Source of the DNA: JBOHRE01 sp050732635
GTDB lineage: Bacteria > Gemmatimonadota > Gemmatimonadetes > Longimicrobiales > RSA9
Direction: 5' to 3'
DNA: 62,986 bases
Assembly: GCA_050732635.1 (NCBI GenBank)
Contig: JBOHRE010000006.1
Span: forward strand, 1-62,986
Part shown: positions 23,731 through 32,676 of the stretch, one piece after another
How positions within the stretch are numbered: position 1 is the first letter of the stretch
Layout of the letters: each line of letters begins with the position of its first letter
Translations under genes and position numbers: made by a program
The notes under the pieces: generated by a model
What the model was told of the DNA's origin: nothing
The model's database searches: none
The model's input: only the letters and a program-made list of their open reading frames with translations

Positions 23731-25273
23731 GGCTGACGGACACGAGTCCGATGATTGCGCCGAGCACGTAGCCGAGCCGTACGATCAGCTTCAGCTCGCG
23801 CTCCGTCACGCCGCGGATCAGCGCTTCCACACGCTGCGGCGGGAACTCCATGATCTTCTCCTGCACGCGCCGAGCGACATCGATCCGCTCGACCACATCG
23901 GGTACCTGCTGCAGCACCCAGCTCCAGAGGGGCGCGGCGAGCGCGAGCTGCAGCCGGTCCGGTGCGTCGGCGGGCAGGTGGCGCGCGAGCCGGCCGATCG
24001 GCCGGGTCAGGAGGCGATGCCCCAGCGCGGCTGCGCTCTCCCGATAGGCCAAGCTCGCGCGCTCGCTCCGGGAGGCCGCCACGATCAGGTCGGCCAGCCG
24101 CTCGGCGGGGACGTGCCGCAACAGCTCGCCCCAGGTCCGGCGCTCCGCCGCTGTCAGTGTGGCCCTCAGCTTCTCGATCAGGAACGCCGTCGTCTGCGGG
24201 TCGCGCGCCAGCGCGAGTGCCCAGCGGCGCACGGTGACGCGCGCCTCGCGCACGGCCTCGTCATCAGGAGCGCCGACGACCGAACGGACCGGCCGGCGCA
24301 GGAACTCGACGATGGCGTCGTTGACGTTGCGCGCCATGGCATCGCGTACGGCCTCGTCCTGCAGCAGCTCCGACAGCTTGGCCGCGCCCTCGGCCTCGAC
24401 AGCGCGCAGCACGCGGTCGATCGTGTCCGGCGTGATCACCAGCGCGGCGACCAGACGCTGATGGAACTTGAGGTCGCGCATGAAGCGATCGAGCACTTCG
24501 TGCAGGATCCGCTCGACCTGGGGGCGCGCGCTGGGGTCCTCGAGCAGGCGACCGAGCCGTTCGATCGCGATGGGCATATAGCCCGCAATCGCCTTCTCCA
24601 GCGTCGCGACCAGGCCGAGCGGCAGGATCTGCTCGAAGGTGCGGCCCGGCTCGAGCAGACGCTCCGTCGCACGCGTGAGATATTCGTCCACGGCGGCCTC
24701 GAATCCCGCGCTGCCCACGGCCTCGGTCAGCCAGCGCTCGGCCGCCGCTGTGATGGCGGCCTCGCGCGCCTCGGTCAGCACCTGGCCTATGGGCTGATCG
24801 CTCACCTCGCCGGCCAGCTCCTGGACCCGCTGCGTCACGGCCTCGCGGAACTCGTCGCTGGCCAGGTACTCGTCGAGGCGCGCGGTGAGTGTCCGGGCGA
24901 CGTCGCCCAGCAGGCTGTCGAGCTCGGCCGCGAGCGCTGCCGGTAGCTCGTCGCGCAACGCCTGCCGTTCCCGCTGCAATGCGCCGGCGATCGCCTCGCG
25001 CAGCCTGCGCTCGAACTCCTGCTGGAAGACGGGCTGATTGGCGGCACGCACCACGTCGGCGGGTGTGAGCAGCTCGCGGCCTACGGTGCGGCCCATCGCC
25101 GCCGCCAGCCGGTCCTTGTTCTTGGGGATCGCACCCTGGAGAAAGAGCAGGCGCCGTCCTCGCAGGCGCGGCGGCTCGTAGGGGTGGAACAGCATCCAGA
25201 TCGCGACCGAGTTCGTGATCCCGCCGGCGAGCGCGGCGAAGATGACGGGCAGCACGACCTGCAGCACGGGCAT
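23711..25273 (-). CDS. DUF445-family membrane-associated protein
   Basis: This ~520-residue protein has an N-terminal membrane helix (VLQVVLPVIFAALAGGIT) followed by NSVAIWMLFHPYEP and the conserved IPKNKDRLAAAMGRTVG of DUF445 (YheB/YjiN-like). A long amphipathic helical body with many Glu/Arg and a C-terminal membrane helix (YVLGAIIGLVSVSLTALL) follow, so it looks anchored at both ends. The function is not known. ATG at 25273 overlaps the stop of the upstream lipoprotein gene (TGATG). Its 3' end is convergent and overlapping with the thioesterase gene. Confidence 0.75.
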   Translation of the reverse strand: MPVLQVVLPVIFAALAGGITNSVAIWMLFHPYEPPRLRGRRLLFLQGAIPKNKDRLAAAMGRTVGRELLTPADVVRAANQPVFQQEFERRLREAIAGALQRERQALRDELPAALAAELDSLLGDVARTLTARLDEYLASDEFREAVTQRVQELAGEVSDQPIGQVLTEAREAAITAAAERWLTEAVGSAGFEAAVDEYLTRATERLLEPGRTFEQILPLGLVATLEKAIAGYMPIAIERLGRLLEDPSARPQVERILHEVLDRFMRDLKFHQRLVAALVITPDTIDRVLRAVEAEGAAKLSELLQDEAVRDAMARNVNDAIVEFLRRPVRSVVGAPDDEAVREARVTVRRWALALARDPQTTAFLIEKLRATLTAAERRTWGELLRHVPAERLADLIVAASRSERASLAYRESAAALGHRLLTRPIGRLARHLPADAPDRLQLALAAPLWSWVLQQVPDVVERIDVARRVQEKIMEFPPQRVEALIRGVTERELKLIVRLGYVLGAIIGLVSVSLTALLR

Positions 25274-26121
25274 CAAGCGCCGGATTCCACCACCGCGAGA
25301 GCCGGGACGGAGTCCGTGCCCGCTGGCAGCATGCCGCGCAGCGCTTCGACCCGCGGTGCGCCGAGGCCCTCGCGGATGCGCCACGTCTCGGCCAGCGGGC
25401 GCAGCTCGCCGGACCGGCCATCGGGTGTCGACCAGCGCAGCGCGTCACCGCTGCGCTCGAGCCGCAGAAGCAGGCCGCTGGCGGCAGGCCCGAATGCGCG
25501 CAGGCCGCCACCGACCGTGCCGATGACGGCAGCGAACCCCTGGGGCAGCGACAGCAGCCCATCGAGCCGCTCGTTCAGTCCCGGCTCGAGCCGCTGCCGG
25601 ATGCGGAGCAACGCGCCCGGGTAGCTCGCGTCGCCCACGCTGAGAACCGCGTCGTGGAGCGTGGCGGAGGCATCGCTGGTATCGGGCAGCTCATCCAGAG
25701 GCGCGAGCATTGTGATCCGTATGGGCGGCTCGCTGCGGCGGATCAGCAACGCATCGAGGTCGCCACCGTCGTCGAGAAGCATGCGCAGCTCGCCGTAAGG
25801 GATCAGACGCTCGGGTTCGCGTAGCCGAGGCGAGCGCCAGTCGTCGGCAATGAGCGGCTCCCAGCCTTCGCCGCTACCCAGCCAGGCGCGCGTCCGGTGC
25901 ACCGTCGTGGAGCCCGAACCCCGGGCGACGTAGTGCACGACCGCCGCCATGGCCGTGTCCGGTGTGCTGCCGAGAAAGATGAAGCGCTCGGTATAGCCGC
26001 CGCCGTCGCGCTCGCCACTACGCGCCGCATCCTCCTCGGGTTGCGCGCCACGATCGCAGCCGAGGGCGCCGATCAGCGCGAGTGCGGCCCAGGCCGCGGC
26101 TCGTCGTCGAGGTCGCATCAT
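25273..26121 (-). CDS. Exported lipoprotein of unknown function
   Basis: This 282-residue protein has a signal peptide with lipobox LIGALGC and a Gly/Glu/Asp-rich linker. The mature domain, with FIFLGSTPDTAMAAVVHYVA, WEPLIADDWRSP and LIPYGELRMLL, looks like a mixed alpha/beta periplasmic domain; no family is recognised. It is translationally coupled with the DUF445 gene, so the two may act together in the envelope. ATG at 26121 or 26118. Confidence 0.65.
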   Translation of the reverse strand: MMRPRRRAAAWAALALIGALGCDRGAQPEEDAARSGERDGGGYTERFIFLGSTPDTAMAAVVHYVARGSGSTTVHRTRAWLGSGEGWEPLIADDWRSPRLREPERLIPYGELRMLLDDGGDLDALLIRRSEPPIRITMLAPLDELPDTSDASATLHDAVLSVGDASYPGALLRIRQRLEPGLNERLDGLLSLPQGFAAVIGTVGGGLRAFGPAASGLLLRLERSGDALRWSTPDGRSGELRPLAETWRIREGLGAPRVEALRGMLPAGTDSVPALAVVESGA

Positions 26122-26239
26122 GGCTCAAGCTAGCACCGAGTCGCATCGAACCGCACGGCTCACTCGTGAATTGCGCGGCCCCCGCAGCCGGTCTACTTTC
26201 GCCCGCCTCGAATCCCAACCCCTCCGCCGGAGCACGGTG

Positions 26240-27544
26240 ATGCAGCTCTACACCAAGATCCTGATCGGGCTGGCCCTCGGTATCGTCGTCGGGCTCGCGG
26301 CGAACGTCCTCGAGCTGCTCTGGCTGCAACAGCTGCTGCGCGCGCTCGAGCCGATCGGTACTGCCTTCATCCGGCTGATCACCATGATCGTCGTGCCGCT
26401 GGTCGTGGCCAGCCTGATCCTCGGCACTGCCTCGCTCGGCGACATCCGCAAGCTCGGCCGCATCGGTGGCAAGACCGTCGTGTTCTACCTCGGCACGACC
26501 GCAATTGCGGTCACGATCGGGCTCCTGCTGTCCAACCTGGTCCTGCCCGGCTCACGCATCGACCCGGCATCGCGCGATCGGTTGAGCGCCGCGTTCGCCG
26601 GTGAGGCCAGCGAACGCCTGACCATGGCCGCCGAGAGCCCGTCGATCGGCGAAGTGCTGATCGGTATGATCCCTACCAATCCGCTGCAGGCGGCCGCGGA
26701 GATGAACCTGCTGCCGCTCATCGTCTTCACCGTGATCTTCGGCGCGGCCATCACGCTGGTCGCCGAGGAGCGACGGCGCGCCGTGCTCGGCTTCTTCGAG
26801 GGCGTCAACGATGCCGTCATGGTCATCGTCGACTGGGTCATGCGGCTCGCACCCTACGCCGTCTTCGCGCTCATTGCCGCGGTGGTCGGCCGCTTCGGCT
26901 TCGATCTGCTGCGCGCCCTGATGATCTATACGCTCACCGTGGTCGCCGGGCTGCTGCTGCACGCGTTCGGCACCTACGCGCTCCTGGTGCGTTTCCTGGG
27001 CCGTCTGAACCCGCTGGTCTTCTATCGGCGCATCGCCGAGGCGCCGCTCGTCGCCTTCTCGACCTCCAGCTCCAACGCGACGCTGCCGGTCACCATCGAG
27101 ACGGCGCAGGAGGACCTCGGCATCTCGAGGGAGGTCTCCTCCTTCGTGCTGCCGCTCGGCGCCACGATCAACATGGATGGGACGGCCTTGTATCAGGCCG
27201 TAGCCACCATGTTCATCGCGCAGATCTACGGCGCGCACATGGGGCTCGCGGATCAGCTCACCATCGTGATGACGGCGACACTGGCGAGCATTGGCGCCGC
27301 GGGCGTGCCCAGTGCAGGCATCATCATCCTGATCATGGTGCTGCAATCGGTGGGTCTCGGTGCGCACGCCGCCGCCGGCATCGCGCTGATCCTGGGTGTG
27401 GACCGGATTCTGGACATGCTGCGCACGGCCGTGAATGTGACGGGCGATCTGACGGCGGCGACATTCGTGGCGCGCAGCGAAGGTGAAGCGCTCGTGCCGC
27501 GCCCGGTCGACCACAAGATCCGGATGCGGGAGGTCGAGACCTAG
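26240..27544 (+). CDS. Dicarboxylate/amino acid:cation symporter (DAACS family)
   Basis: This 434-residue membrane transporter has the GltP/DctA hallmarks: TMIVVPLVVASLILGTASLGD, the serine-rich hairpin AFSTSSSNATLPVT, the NMDGTALYQAVATMF sodium/substrate segment and GVPSAGIIILIMVLQSVGLG. It would take up glutamate, aspartate or C4-dicarboxylates with Na+ or H+. ATG at 26240 follows CCGGAG; upstream sequence in frame is not conserved-looking. Divergent from the lipoprotein gene at 25273 and convergent with lon, overlapping its stop by 4 bp. Confidence 0.92.
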   Translation: MQLYTKILIGLALGIVVGLAANVLELLWLQQLLRALEPIGTAFIRLITMIVVPLVVASLILGTASLGDIRKLGRIGGKTVVFYLGTTAIAVTIGLLLSNLVLPGSRIDPASRDRLSAAFAGEASERLTMAAESPSIGEVLIGMIPTNPLQAAAEMNLLPLIVFTVIFGAAITLVAEERRRAVLGFFEGVNDAVMVIVDWVMRLAPYAVFALIAAVVGRFGFDLLRALMIYTLTVVAGLLLHAFGTYALLVRFLGRLNPLVFYRRIAEAPLVAFSTSSSNATLPVTIETAQEDLGISREVSSFVLPLGATINMDGTALYQAVATMFIAQIYGAHMGLADQLTIVMTATLASIGAAGVPSAGIIILIMVLQSVGLGAHAAAGIALILGVDRILDMLRTAVNVTGDLTAATFVARSEGEALVPRPVDHKIRMREVET

Positions 27545-30084
27545 GGCGCGTCGCCGCTGTCCCGGCCTCGCGCCACACGGCGCGCGCGGGGCTGCTGCTC
27601 CTCCGGCAACGGCGGCGGTGATGCGGGTCCGATGTCGATTTCCTTGGCCCCCGGCGGCGTCAGCAGCGCGATCCCCAGCACATCATCCATGCGCTCGACG
27701 AAATCGAAGCGCATCCGGGCGCGCACATCCTCGGGTACATCGCGCAGGTCGCGGTCGTTGCCGTGTGGCAGGATCACGTCGCGGATGCCGGCACGGTAAG
27801 CGGCCAGCACCTTCTCCTTGATGCCGCCGACCTCCAGGATCTTGCCGCGCAGCGTGACCTCGCCGGACATGGCGACGTCGTGCCGGACGGGGCGGGCGGA
27901 CAGGCTGGAGGCGACGGCGAGGGTGACGGCGATGCCGGCCGAGGGCCCATCCTTGGGGATCGCGCCCTCGGGGAAATGGACATGGACGTCGGAATCGCGG
28001 AACGTGTCCTCCGAGATGCCCAACGTCTCGCCGCGGCTGCGTACATAGGAGTACGCCGCGTTCACCGACTCGCGCATGACGTCGCCCAGCATGCCGGTGA
28101 TCAGCAGGCGACCGGAACCCGGCATGCGCAGTGCCTCGATGAACATCAGATCGCCGCCGGCGGCGGTCCACGCCAGACCGGTCACGACGCCGACCTCGGG
28201 CGCGCTTTCGGCGACCGTGGAGGTGTGGCGGGGCAGGCCGAGGATCGACTCGACGCGCTCGTGGTCGAACTCCCAGCAGGAGCGATCGCCCTGTGCCTTG
28301 GCCCGGGCGCGCGTGCGCAGCAGTGTCGACAGCGCGCGCCGCAGCAGGCCGAGACCGGCGTCGCGGGCATAGCCTCGAGCCAGGAAGAACAGCGACGCAT
28401 CCGTGAAGCCGACGTCGCCCGCGACCAGCCCGTGCTCCTCGATCAGGCGCGGTAGCAGGCGGTCACGGGCGATGGCCACCTTCTCCTCGGGCGTGTAGCC
28501 GGCGATACGGACCTCGTGCATGTGGTCGCGCAGGTCGCGTGGAATCCGATAGAAATCCTGCGCGGTCGCGATGTAGAGGACCGGACTCAGGTCGAATTCC
28601 ACGTCGATGTAGCGGTCGACGAAGCCGGCGCGGTCCGGCCATTCGATGGCCTCCTCGAGCGCCTCGGCCGGGTCACCCTCGCTCTTCGGGCCGCTCAACT
28701 CATCGACTTCCTCGAGCAGGATCAGCGGATCGGCGACAGCGACGTCGCGTAGCGCGGTCACCAGCTTGCCGGGCTGCGCACCCGCGCGCGTCCGGCGTGT
28801 GCCGACAATGCCGCCCTCGCCGCGGCCGCCGAGCTCGATGCGCGCCAGCGGCCGGCCCAGCCCTCTGGCGAGCGCGGTCGCAAGAGCGCTCTTGCCGACA
28901 CCCGGCGGACCGACGAGACAGGGGATCGGGCCCCGTAGCTCCCCGCTCAGCTTCGCGACCGCGAGGTAATCGAGGAGTCGCTCCTTCGGCTCGCTCAAGC
29001 CCAGCAGCTCGGCATTGAAGACGGCTTCCACACGGGCGAGATCGACCGCCTCGAGCCCCTCCGTGGCGCGCGCTCGCCAGGGCAGGTGCAGGATCCAGTC
29101 GACGTAGGCGCGGACTTCGCTCGCCTCCGGCGAGCCCGGCGCGATGCTGCGCAGTCGCTCGATCTCGTTGCGGGCGCGATTGGCCTGACGTGGCGGCAAC
29201 TCGGCAGCGTCGACGCGTCGCAGCAGGTCGACGATCTCGCGCTCGACCGGATCCACCTCGCCGAGCTCAGCCTGCATGAGTTGGATGCGACGTCGCAGCT
29301 CATTGATGCGGCGCGCCGGGGGCAGCGCCTCCTCGGCCTGCCGCTCGCGCTCCTCGGCCTCCTCGACCTGGCGGATACGATGGAGCTGCTGCTCGAGCTC
29401 CTCCAGCTCGAAGGCGAGACGCTGCTCGACGTCCAGCCGCTGCAGCACTTCGTCCTTGCTCTGCACACTGAAATTCGCGAGCGTGGCGACCAGGTCGGCG
29501 AAGCGGCTGGGGTCGGCGACATTCATGCGCAGGATCCGCGGCACCTCGCGGGGGACACGATCGACGATGTGGGCCAGCGCTTCGAGCGCGGTCAGGACGC
29601 GGGCGATGAGGTCCTCGGCCAGTTCCGTGTCCGCCGGAATGTCGCGGGCGGGCGTGGTGCGTGCCGTGAAGTAGCCGTTCGTCGGCTCGGCTTCCTGGAT
29701 GCGGATACGCTGCAGCCCCTGGAGCGTCACCTGCAGTGTGCCGCCGGGCAGGTTCAGTCGGTCCGTGACCCGGCCTGCGACGCCGATCTTGACCAGCGAG
29801 CGCGGGTCGATGGGGTCGTCCGGGCCGCCGGGCGCGAGCGCTAAGGCCACGAGCAGGTTCGGTTCCGTCCGCGCCGCCAACATGTCGATCGTCGAGGGCG
29901 TGCCGATCTGCAGGCCGACCACCCCCAGGGGGTAGACGATCGTGCTGCGCAACGGCAGCAGCGGCAGCCGCGCAGGCAGTGCGTTGTCGCCGACCGGCCC
30001 GGTCATCGAGTCCGGCACGGGCGCCGCCTTGCCGCTTCGCTTTCGGCCTGCGGCCTTCTTGGGTTCGCGCCTTGCCGCTGTCAT
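27541..30084 (-). CDS. Lon-family protease with atypical AAA+ motor
   Basis: This 847-residue protein has the Lon order: N-terminal LAN domain (LPLLPLRSTIVYPLGVVGL), coiled coil (~230-275), AAA+ domain and C-terminal S16 protease. The protease dyad is intact: Ser715 in KDGPSAGIA and Lys758 in GGIKEKVLAAYRAG, 43 apart as in E. coli Lon. In the ATPase, Walker A (GPPGVGKS, Lys398) is present, but Walker B has Glu458 for Asp, sensor-1 has Gln509 for Asn, the arginine-finger position is His521, sensor-2 is Gly579 and the pore aromatic is Arg433. It is the last gene of a five-gene overlapping chain. Alignment positions are by eye. Confidence 0.85.
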   Translation of the reverse strand: MTAARREPKKAAGRKRSGKAAPVPDSMTGPVGDNALPARLPLLPLRSTIVYPLGVVGLQIGTPSTIDMLAARTEPNLLVALALAPGGPDDPIDPRSLVKIGVAGRVTDRLNLPGGTLQVTLQGLQRIRIQEAEPTNGYFTARTTPARDIPADTELAEDLIARVLTALEALAHIVDRVPREVPRILRMNVADPSRFADLVATLANFSVQSKDEVLQRLDVEQRLAFELEELEQQLHRIRQVEEAEERERQAEEALPPARRINELRRRIQLMQAELGEVDPVEREIVDLLRRVDAAELPPRQANRARNEIERLRSIAPGSPEASEVRAYVDWILHLPWRARATEGLEAVDLARVEAVFNAELLGLSEPKERLLDYLAVAKLSGELRGPIPCLVGPPGVGKSALATALARGLGRPLARIELGGRGEGGIVGTRRTRAGAQPGKLVTALRDVAVADPLILLEEVDELSGPKSEGDPAEALEEAIEWPDRAGFVDRYIDVEFDLSPVLYIATAQDFYRIPRDLRDHMHEVRIAGYTPEEKVAIARDRLLPRLIEEHGLVAGDVGFTDASLFFLARGYARDAGLGLLRRALSTLLRTRARAKAQGDRSCWEFDHERVESILGLPRHTSTVAESAPEVGVVTGLAWTAAGGDLMFIEALRMPGSGRLLITGMLGDVMRESVNAAYSYVRSRGETLGISEDTFRDSDVHVHFPEGAIPKDGPSAGIAVTLAVASSLSARPVRHDVAMSGEVTLRGKILEVGGIKEKVLAAYRAGIRDVILPHGNDRDLRDVPEDVRARMRFDFVERMDDVLGIALLTPPGAKEIDIGPASPPPLPEEQQPRARRVARGRDSGDAP

Positions 30085-31424
30085 ATCGTGTCGGCTCGCT
30101 CCCTGATCTGCCGCGCGACCGGAAGGCGGCCGCGTCCTAGCCGATCGAACAGCGCGGTGGCCGCCTCCTGCAGCTCGGCCCAGAGCGCATCTTGATCGGC
30201 CGCCCGCAGCCGGCGTTCACGCACGGCCCAGCGGCCGCCGACCATCACATCCGTAACGTCCTGACCCGTTGCTGCGTACACCAGGTTGGCGGCCACGTTC
30301 GAGAATTGGGTGCCGTGCAGGAGCGGCCGCAAGCGTGGGCTATCCAGCCCGAGCACGACGAGGTCGGCCCGCTGCCCCGGGGCAACGGCGCCGCTGTCCT
30401 CGCCGAGGCCGAGTGCTCGGGCCCCCGCGGCCGTCGCCGCGTGCAGCACCAGACTGGCAGGTAATGTAGTTGCGCCGCCGACGAGCTTCTGGGTCAGGCC
30501 GAGCGCCCGCATCTCGAGGAACAGGTCCGTGCCATTGTTACAGACAGCCGCGTCCGTGCCGAGCGCGACGGTCAGTCCAGCGTCGAGATACGAGGTGATC
30601 GGCGCGACACCTTCGCCGAGCTTCATCTCGGCGATCGGCGAGCTGACGATCGCTACGCGACGCTCGGCGAGCAGAGCTCGTTCGGCCGGATCGGTGTGGA
30701 TTGCGTGCGACAGCAGCAGGCGTGGTGAGAGCAGGCCGAAGCGCTCCAGCAGCATGACGGATCCACAGCCGAAGCGCGCCTGCGCGAGAGCGCGGCGGTG
30801 CACGGTCTCCGCGCAGTGCATCACGAGGCGTTCGCCTCGCGCGTGCGCCGTCGCGGCCGCGGCGAGCTCGGCCTCGTCGAGCTCCTCCTCGGCGTGCAGC
30901 CGGTACATGTAGGGGATGGCGGCATCCGCGACGGGCGCGAAGCTGCGGTCTCTGATCGTGACGGTACCGCGCATACCCAGCTCGACGATCGCCGCACGGC
31001 AGGTTTGCTCCGATCCGGCTGTGACACCGTACGTTCCCACCGTGGTCGTGCCGCTCAGCAACGCCTCCGCGAGTGCCGCGCGCGTGGCGGCGCGCTGGAT
31101 CCAACGCCCCTCATCGGATCCCAGATAAGCGAGTGCCGGGCCCAGCAGGGGAGCAGCATCCCAGGCGTGGAGGTCGCGCTCCTCGAGGGCGCCCCTCAGC
31201 ACCTGCAGCTCGGGGTGCAGGTGCGCGTTGACCAGACCCGGCATGAGGAGCCGGTCGCTCAGATCGACGCGCGCGGCAGCGCCGAACCGGCCGCGTAGGT
31301 CGTGCGGCTGGCCGACCTTGAGGATGCGGCCGCCGCGGACCGCCACCGACAACGCGCCGGCCGTGCCCCGCTGGTCGAGCGTGACCACGAAGGCGCCCTC
31401 GAGCAGCAGCGTCGGCTCGATCAT
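30081..31424 (-). CDS. Amidohydrolase (cytosine/adenosine deaminase-like)
   Basis: This 447-residue metal-dependent hydrolase has the metal ligands in order: LVNAHLHPELQ (HxH), MHCAETVH, LLSHAIHTD and GTDAAVCNNG (Asp), within a TIM barrel flanked by the usual beta-sandwich segments (GAFVVTLDQ and VMVGGRWAVRERRL). This is the TRZ/ATZ/guanine-deaminase branch; the exact substrate (a deaminated or dechlorinated heterocycle) cannot be told. It overlaps lon and the next amidohydrolase by 4 bp on each side. Confidence 0.85.
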   Translation of the reverse strand: MIEPTLLLEGAFVVTLDQRGTAGALSVAVRGGRILKVGQPHDLRGRFGAAARVDLSDRLLMPGLVNAHLHPELQVLRGALEERDLHAWDAAPLLGPALAYLGSDEGRWIQRAATRAALAEALLSGTTTVGTYGVTAGSEQTCRAAIVELGMRGTVTIRDRSFAPVADAAIPYMYRLHAEEELDEAELAAAATAHARGERLVMHCAETVHRRALAQARFGCGSVMLLERFGLLSPRLLLSHAIHTDPAERALLAERRVAIVSSPIAEMKLGEGVAPITSYLDAGLTVALGTDAAVCNNGTDLFLEMRALGLTQKLVGGATTLPASLVLHAATAAGARALGLGEDSGAVAPGQRADLVVLGLDSPRLRPLLHGTQFSNVAANLVYAATGQDVTDVMVGGRWAVRERRLRAADQDALWAELQEAATALFDRLGRGRLPVARQIRERADTI

Positions 31425-32263
31425 GGTTCACCGGCGATGCCGAGGATGCGCGCTGCATTTCCACGCAGGATCGCCCGCAGCGCCGCGTCGCCCAGACCGA
31501 GTCGCGCGAGAGCTGCGGCGTTGGCGGCGACGCTCTTTGGCATAGCCGGCCAGTCGCTGCCGAAGACGATCTTGTCCGCGAGCCGCTCCAGTCGGGGATA
31601 GTGTTCGCGCAGGCGGGCCGGCACGAGGCCGGCAATGTCGATGTAGACGTTGCCGTGATGCGCGGCCAGGAAGGCGCAGGCGTCGTACCAGAAGCCACGG
31701 CCGCCGTGCGCCATGACGAGTACGAGCTCGGGGAAATCCACGGCGACATCGTCGAGGTAGATCGGGTCGCAATACTTCAGCCGGGTTCCCGGCAGCACCG
31801 AGCTGCCGATGTGCATCAGCACCGGGATGCCGGCGGCCTGGCAGATCTCGTAGAGCACGTACGCACGCCGCTCGTTCGGATAGAAGAACTGGTAGGATGG
31901 ATACAGCTTGAGGCCGCGCGCGCCGCGAGCGATATAGTCCCGCAGCTGATCGGCCGCGTTCGCCTCACTGACCGGATCGACGGAGGCGAACGGCAGGAAG
32001 AACTCGGGTTCGGCACGTGCCAGTGCGAGGACCGTCTCCGTGCGAACGTTGCCGGACGTCGCGGGGCAGTGTTCTGCCAGCAGCACGGCGCGATCGACAC
32101 CTTGGGCGCGCAGCACTCCAGCGAAATAGGACGGGTCGGCCAGCCGCGCGCCGTGCTCGGCTACAGCCGCGGAGACGCGGAACACGAAGTCGCGAGTACC
32201 GGCGGACAGGTCTCGAGGCCGATACGGATGCGTGTGGAAGTCAATGATTCGCTCGGGCGTCAC
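31421..32263 (-). CDS. Amidohydrolase 2-family TIM-barrel protein
   Basis: This 280-residue enzyme has IIDFHTHPYRP (HxH), VLMHIGSSVLPG, LVLVMAHGGRGFWY and IVFGSDWPAMPKS, the ligand set of the amidohydrolase_2 family (ACMSD/4-oxalomesaconate-hydratase relatives that hydrolyse or decarboxylate small acids). GTG at 32263 is selected because it overlaps the stop of the DUF1499 gene (GTGA) and begins the conserved strand; an open frame continues upstream antisense-like but is not coding. The substrate is unknown. Confidence 0.82.
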   Translation of the reverse strand: MTPERIIDFHTHPYRPRDLSAGTRDFVFRVSAAVAEHGARLADPSYFAGVLRAQGVDRAVLLAEHCPATSGNVRTETVLALARAEPEFFLPFASVDPVSEANAADQLRDYIARGARGLKLYPSYQFFYPNERRAYVLYEICQAAGIPVLMHIGSSVLPGTRLKYCDPIYLDDVAVDFPELVLVMAHGGRGFWYDACAFLAAHHGNVYIDIAGLVPARLREHYPRLERLADKIVFGSDWPAMPKSVAANAAALARLGLGDAALRAILRGNAARILGIAGEP

Positions 32264-32676
32264 GCCACGACCCTGGGGGGTGGCGTCGCGCGCGAACCGG
32301 CACTGCTGAGCGCGCGATCGAGCCTGCGGAAGAAGCTGCCGAGGCGGCGGGCGGAGCGGCCCAGGTCCGAGCGCGCGCCGGGTGCGCGCGCGAAGGCGTC
32401 GACGCGGGTCTGGCCGTTTTGATCGAGCGTGATGCGGATCCGAATCTCGTCCGGCGTGCGGCCGCCGAGCCGCGCGACGCGCGCCAGGATGACGCCCTCG
32501 TTGTCGTCGGCTTCGACGACCCGCCAGCCTCGCAGCTGGCCGGCGGCCAGGCCCCGAGCCGCCTGCCACACGCCCTCGAAGGGCACGGCGTACGTGCGGC
32601 CGCGCAGTCGCGGATCGTCGCTCTTCGGATCCGTCACGGCCGAGGCGCCACTCAGCGCCCGCCACAGATGTCGCAT
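32260..32676 (-). CDS. DUF1499-family protein
   Basis: This 138-residue protein has PFEGVWQAARGLAAGQLRGW and VVEADDNEGVILARVA followed by EIRIRITLDQNGQTRVDAFA and RSDLGRSARRLGSFFRRLDRAL, matching the DUF1499 pattern (a small alpha/beta protein often near lipid or envelope genes). No signal peptide is seen. It is coupled with the SIMPL gene upstream (TGATG) and the amidohydrolase downstream (GTGA). Confidence 0.7.
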   Translation of the reverse strand: MRHLWRALSGASAVTDPKSDDPRLRGRTYAVPFEGVWQAARGLAAGQLRGWRVVEADDNEGVILARVARLGGRTPDEIRIRITLDQNGQTRVDAFARAPGARSDLGRSARRLGSFFRRLDRALSSAGSRATPPPRVVA

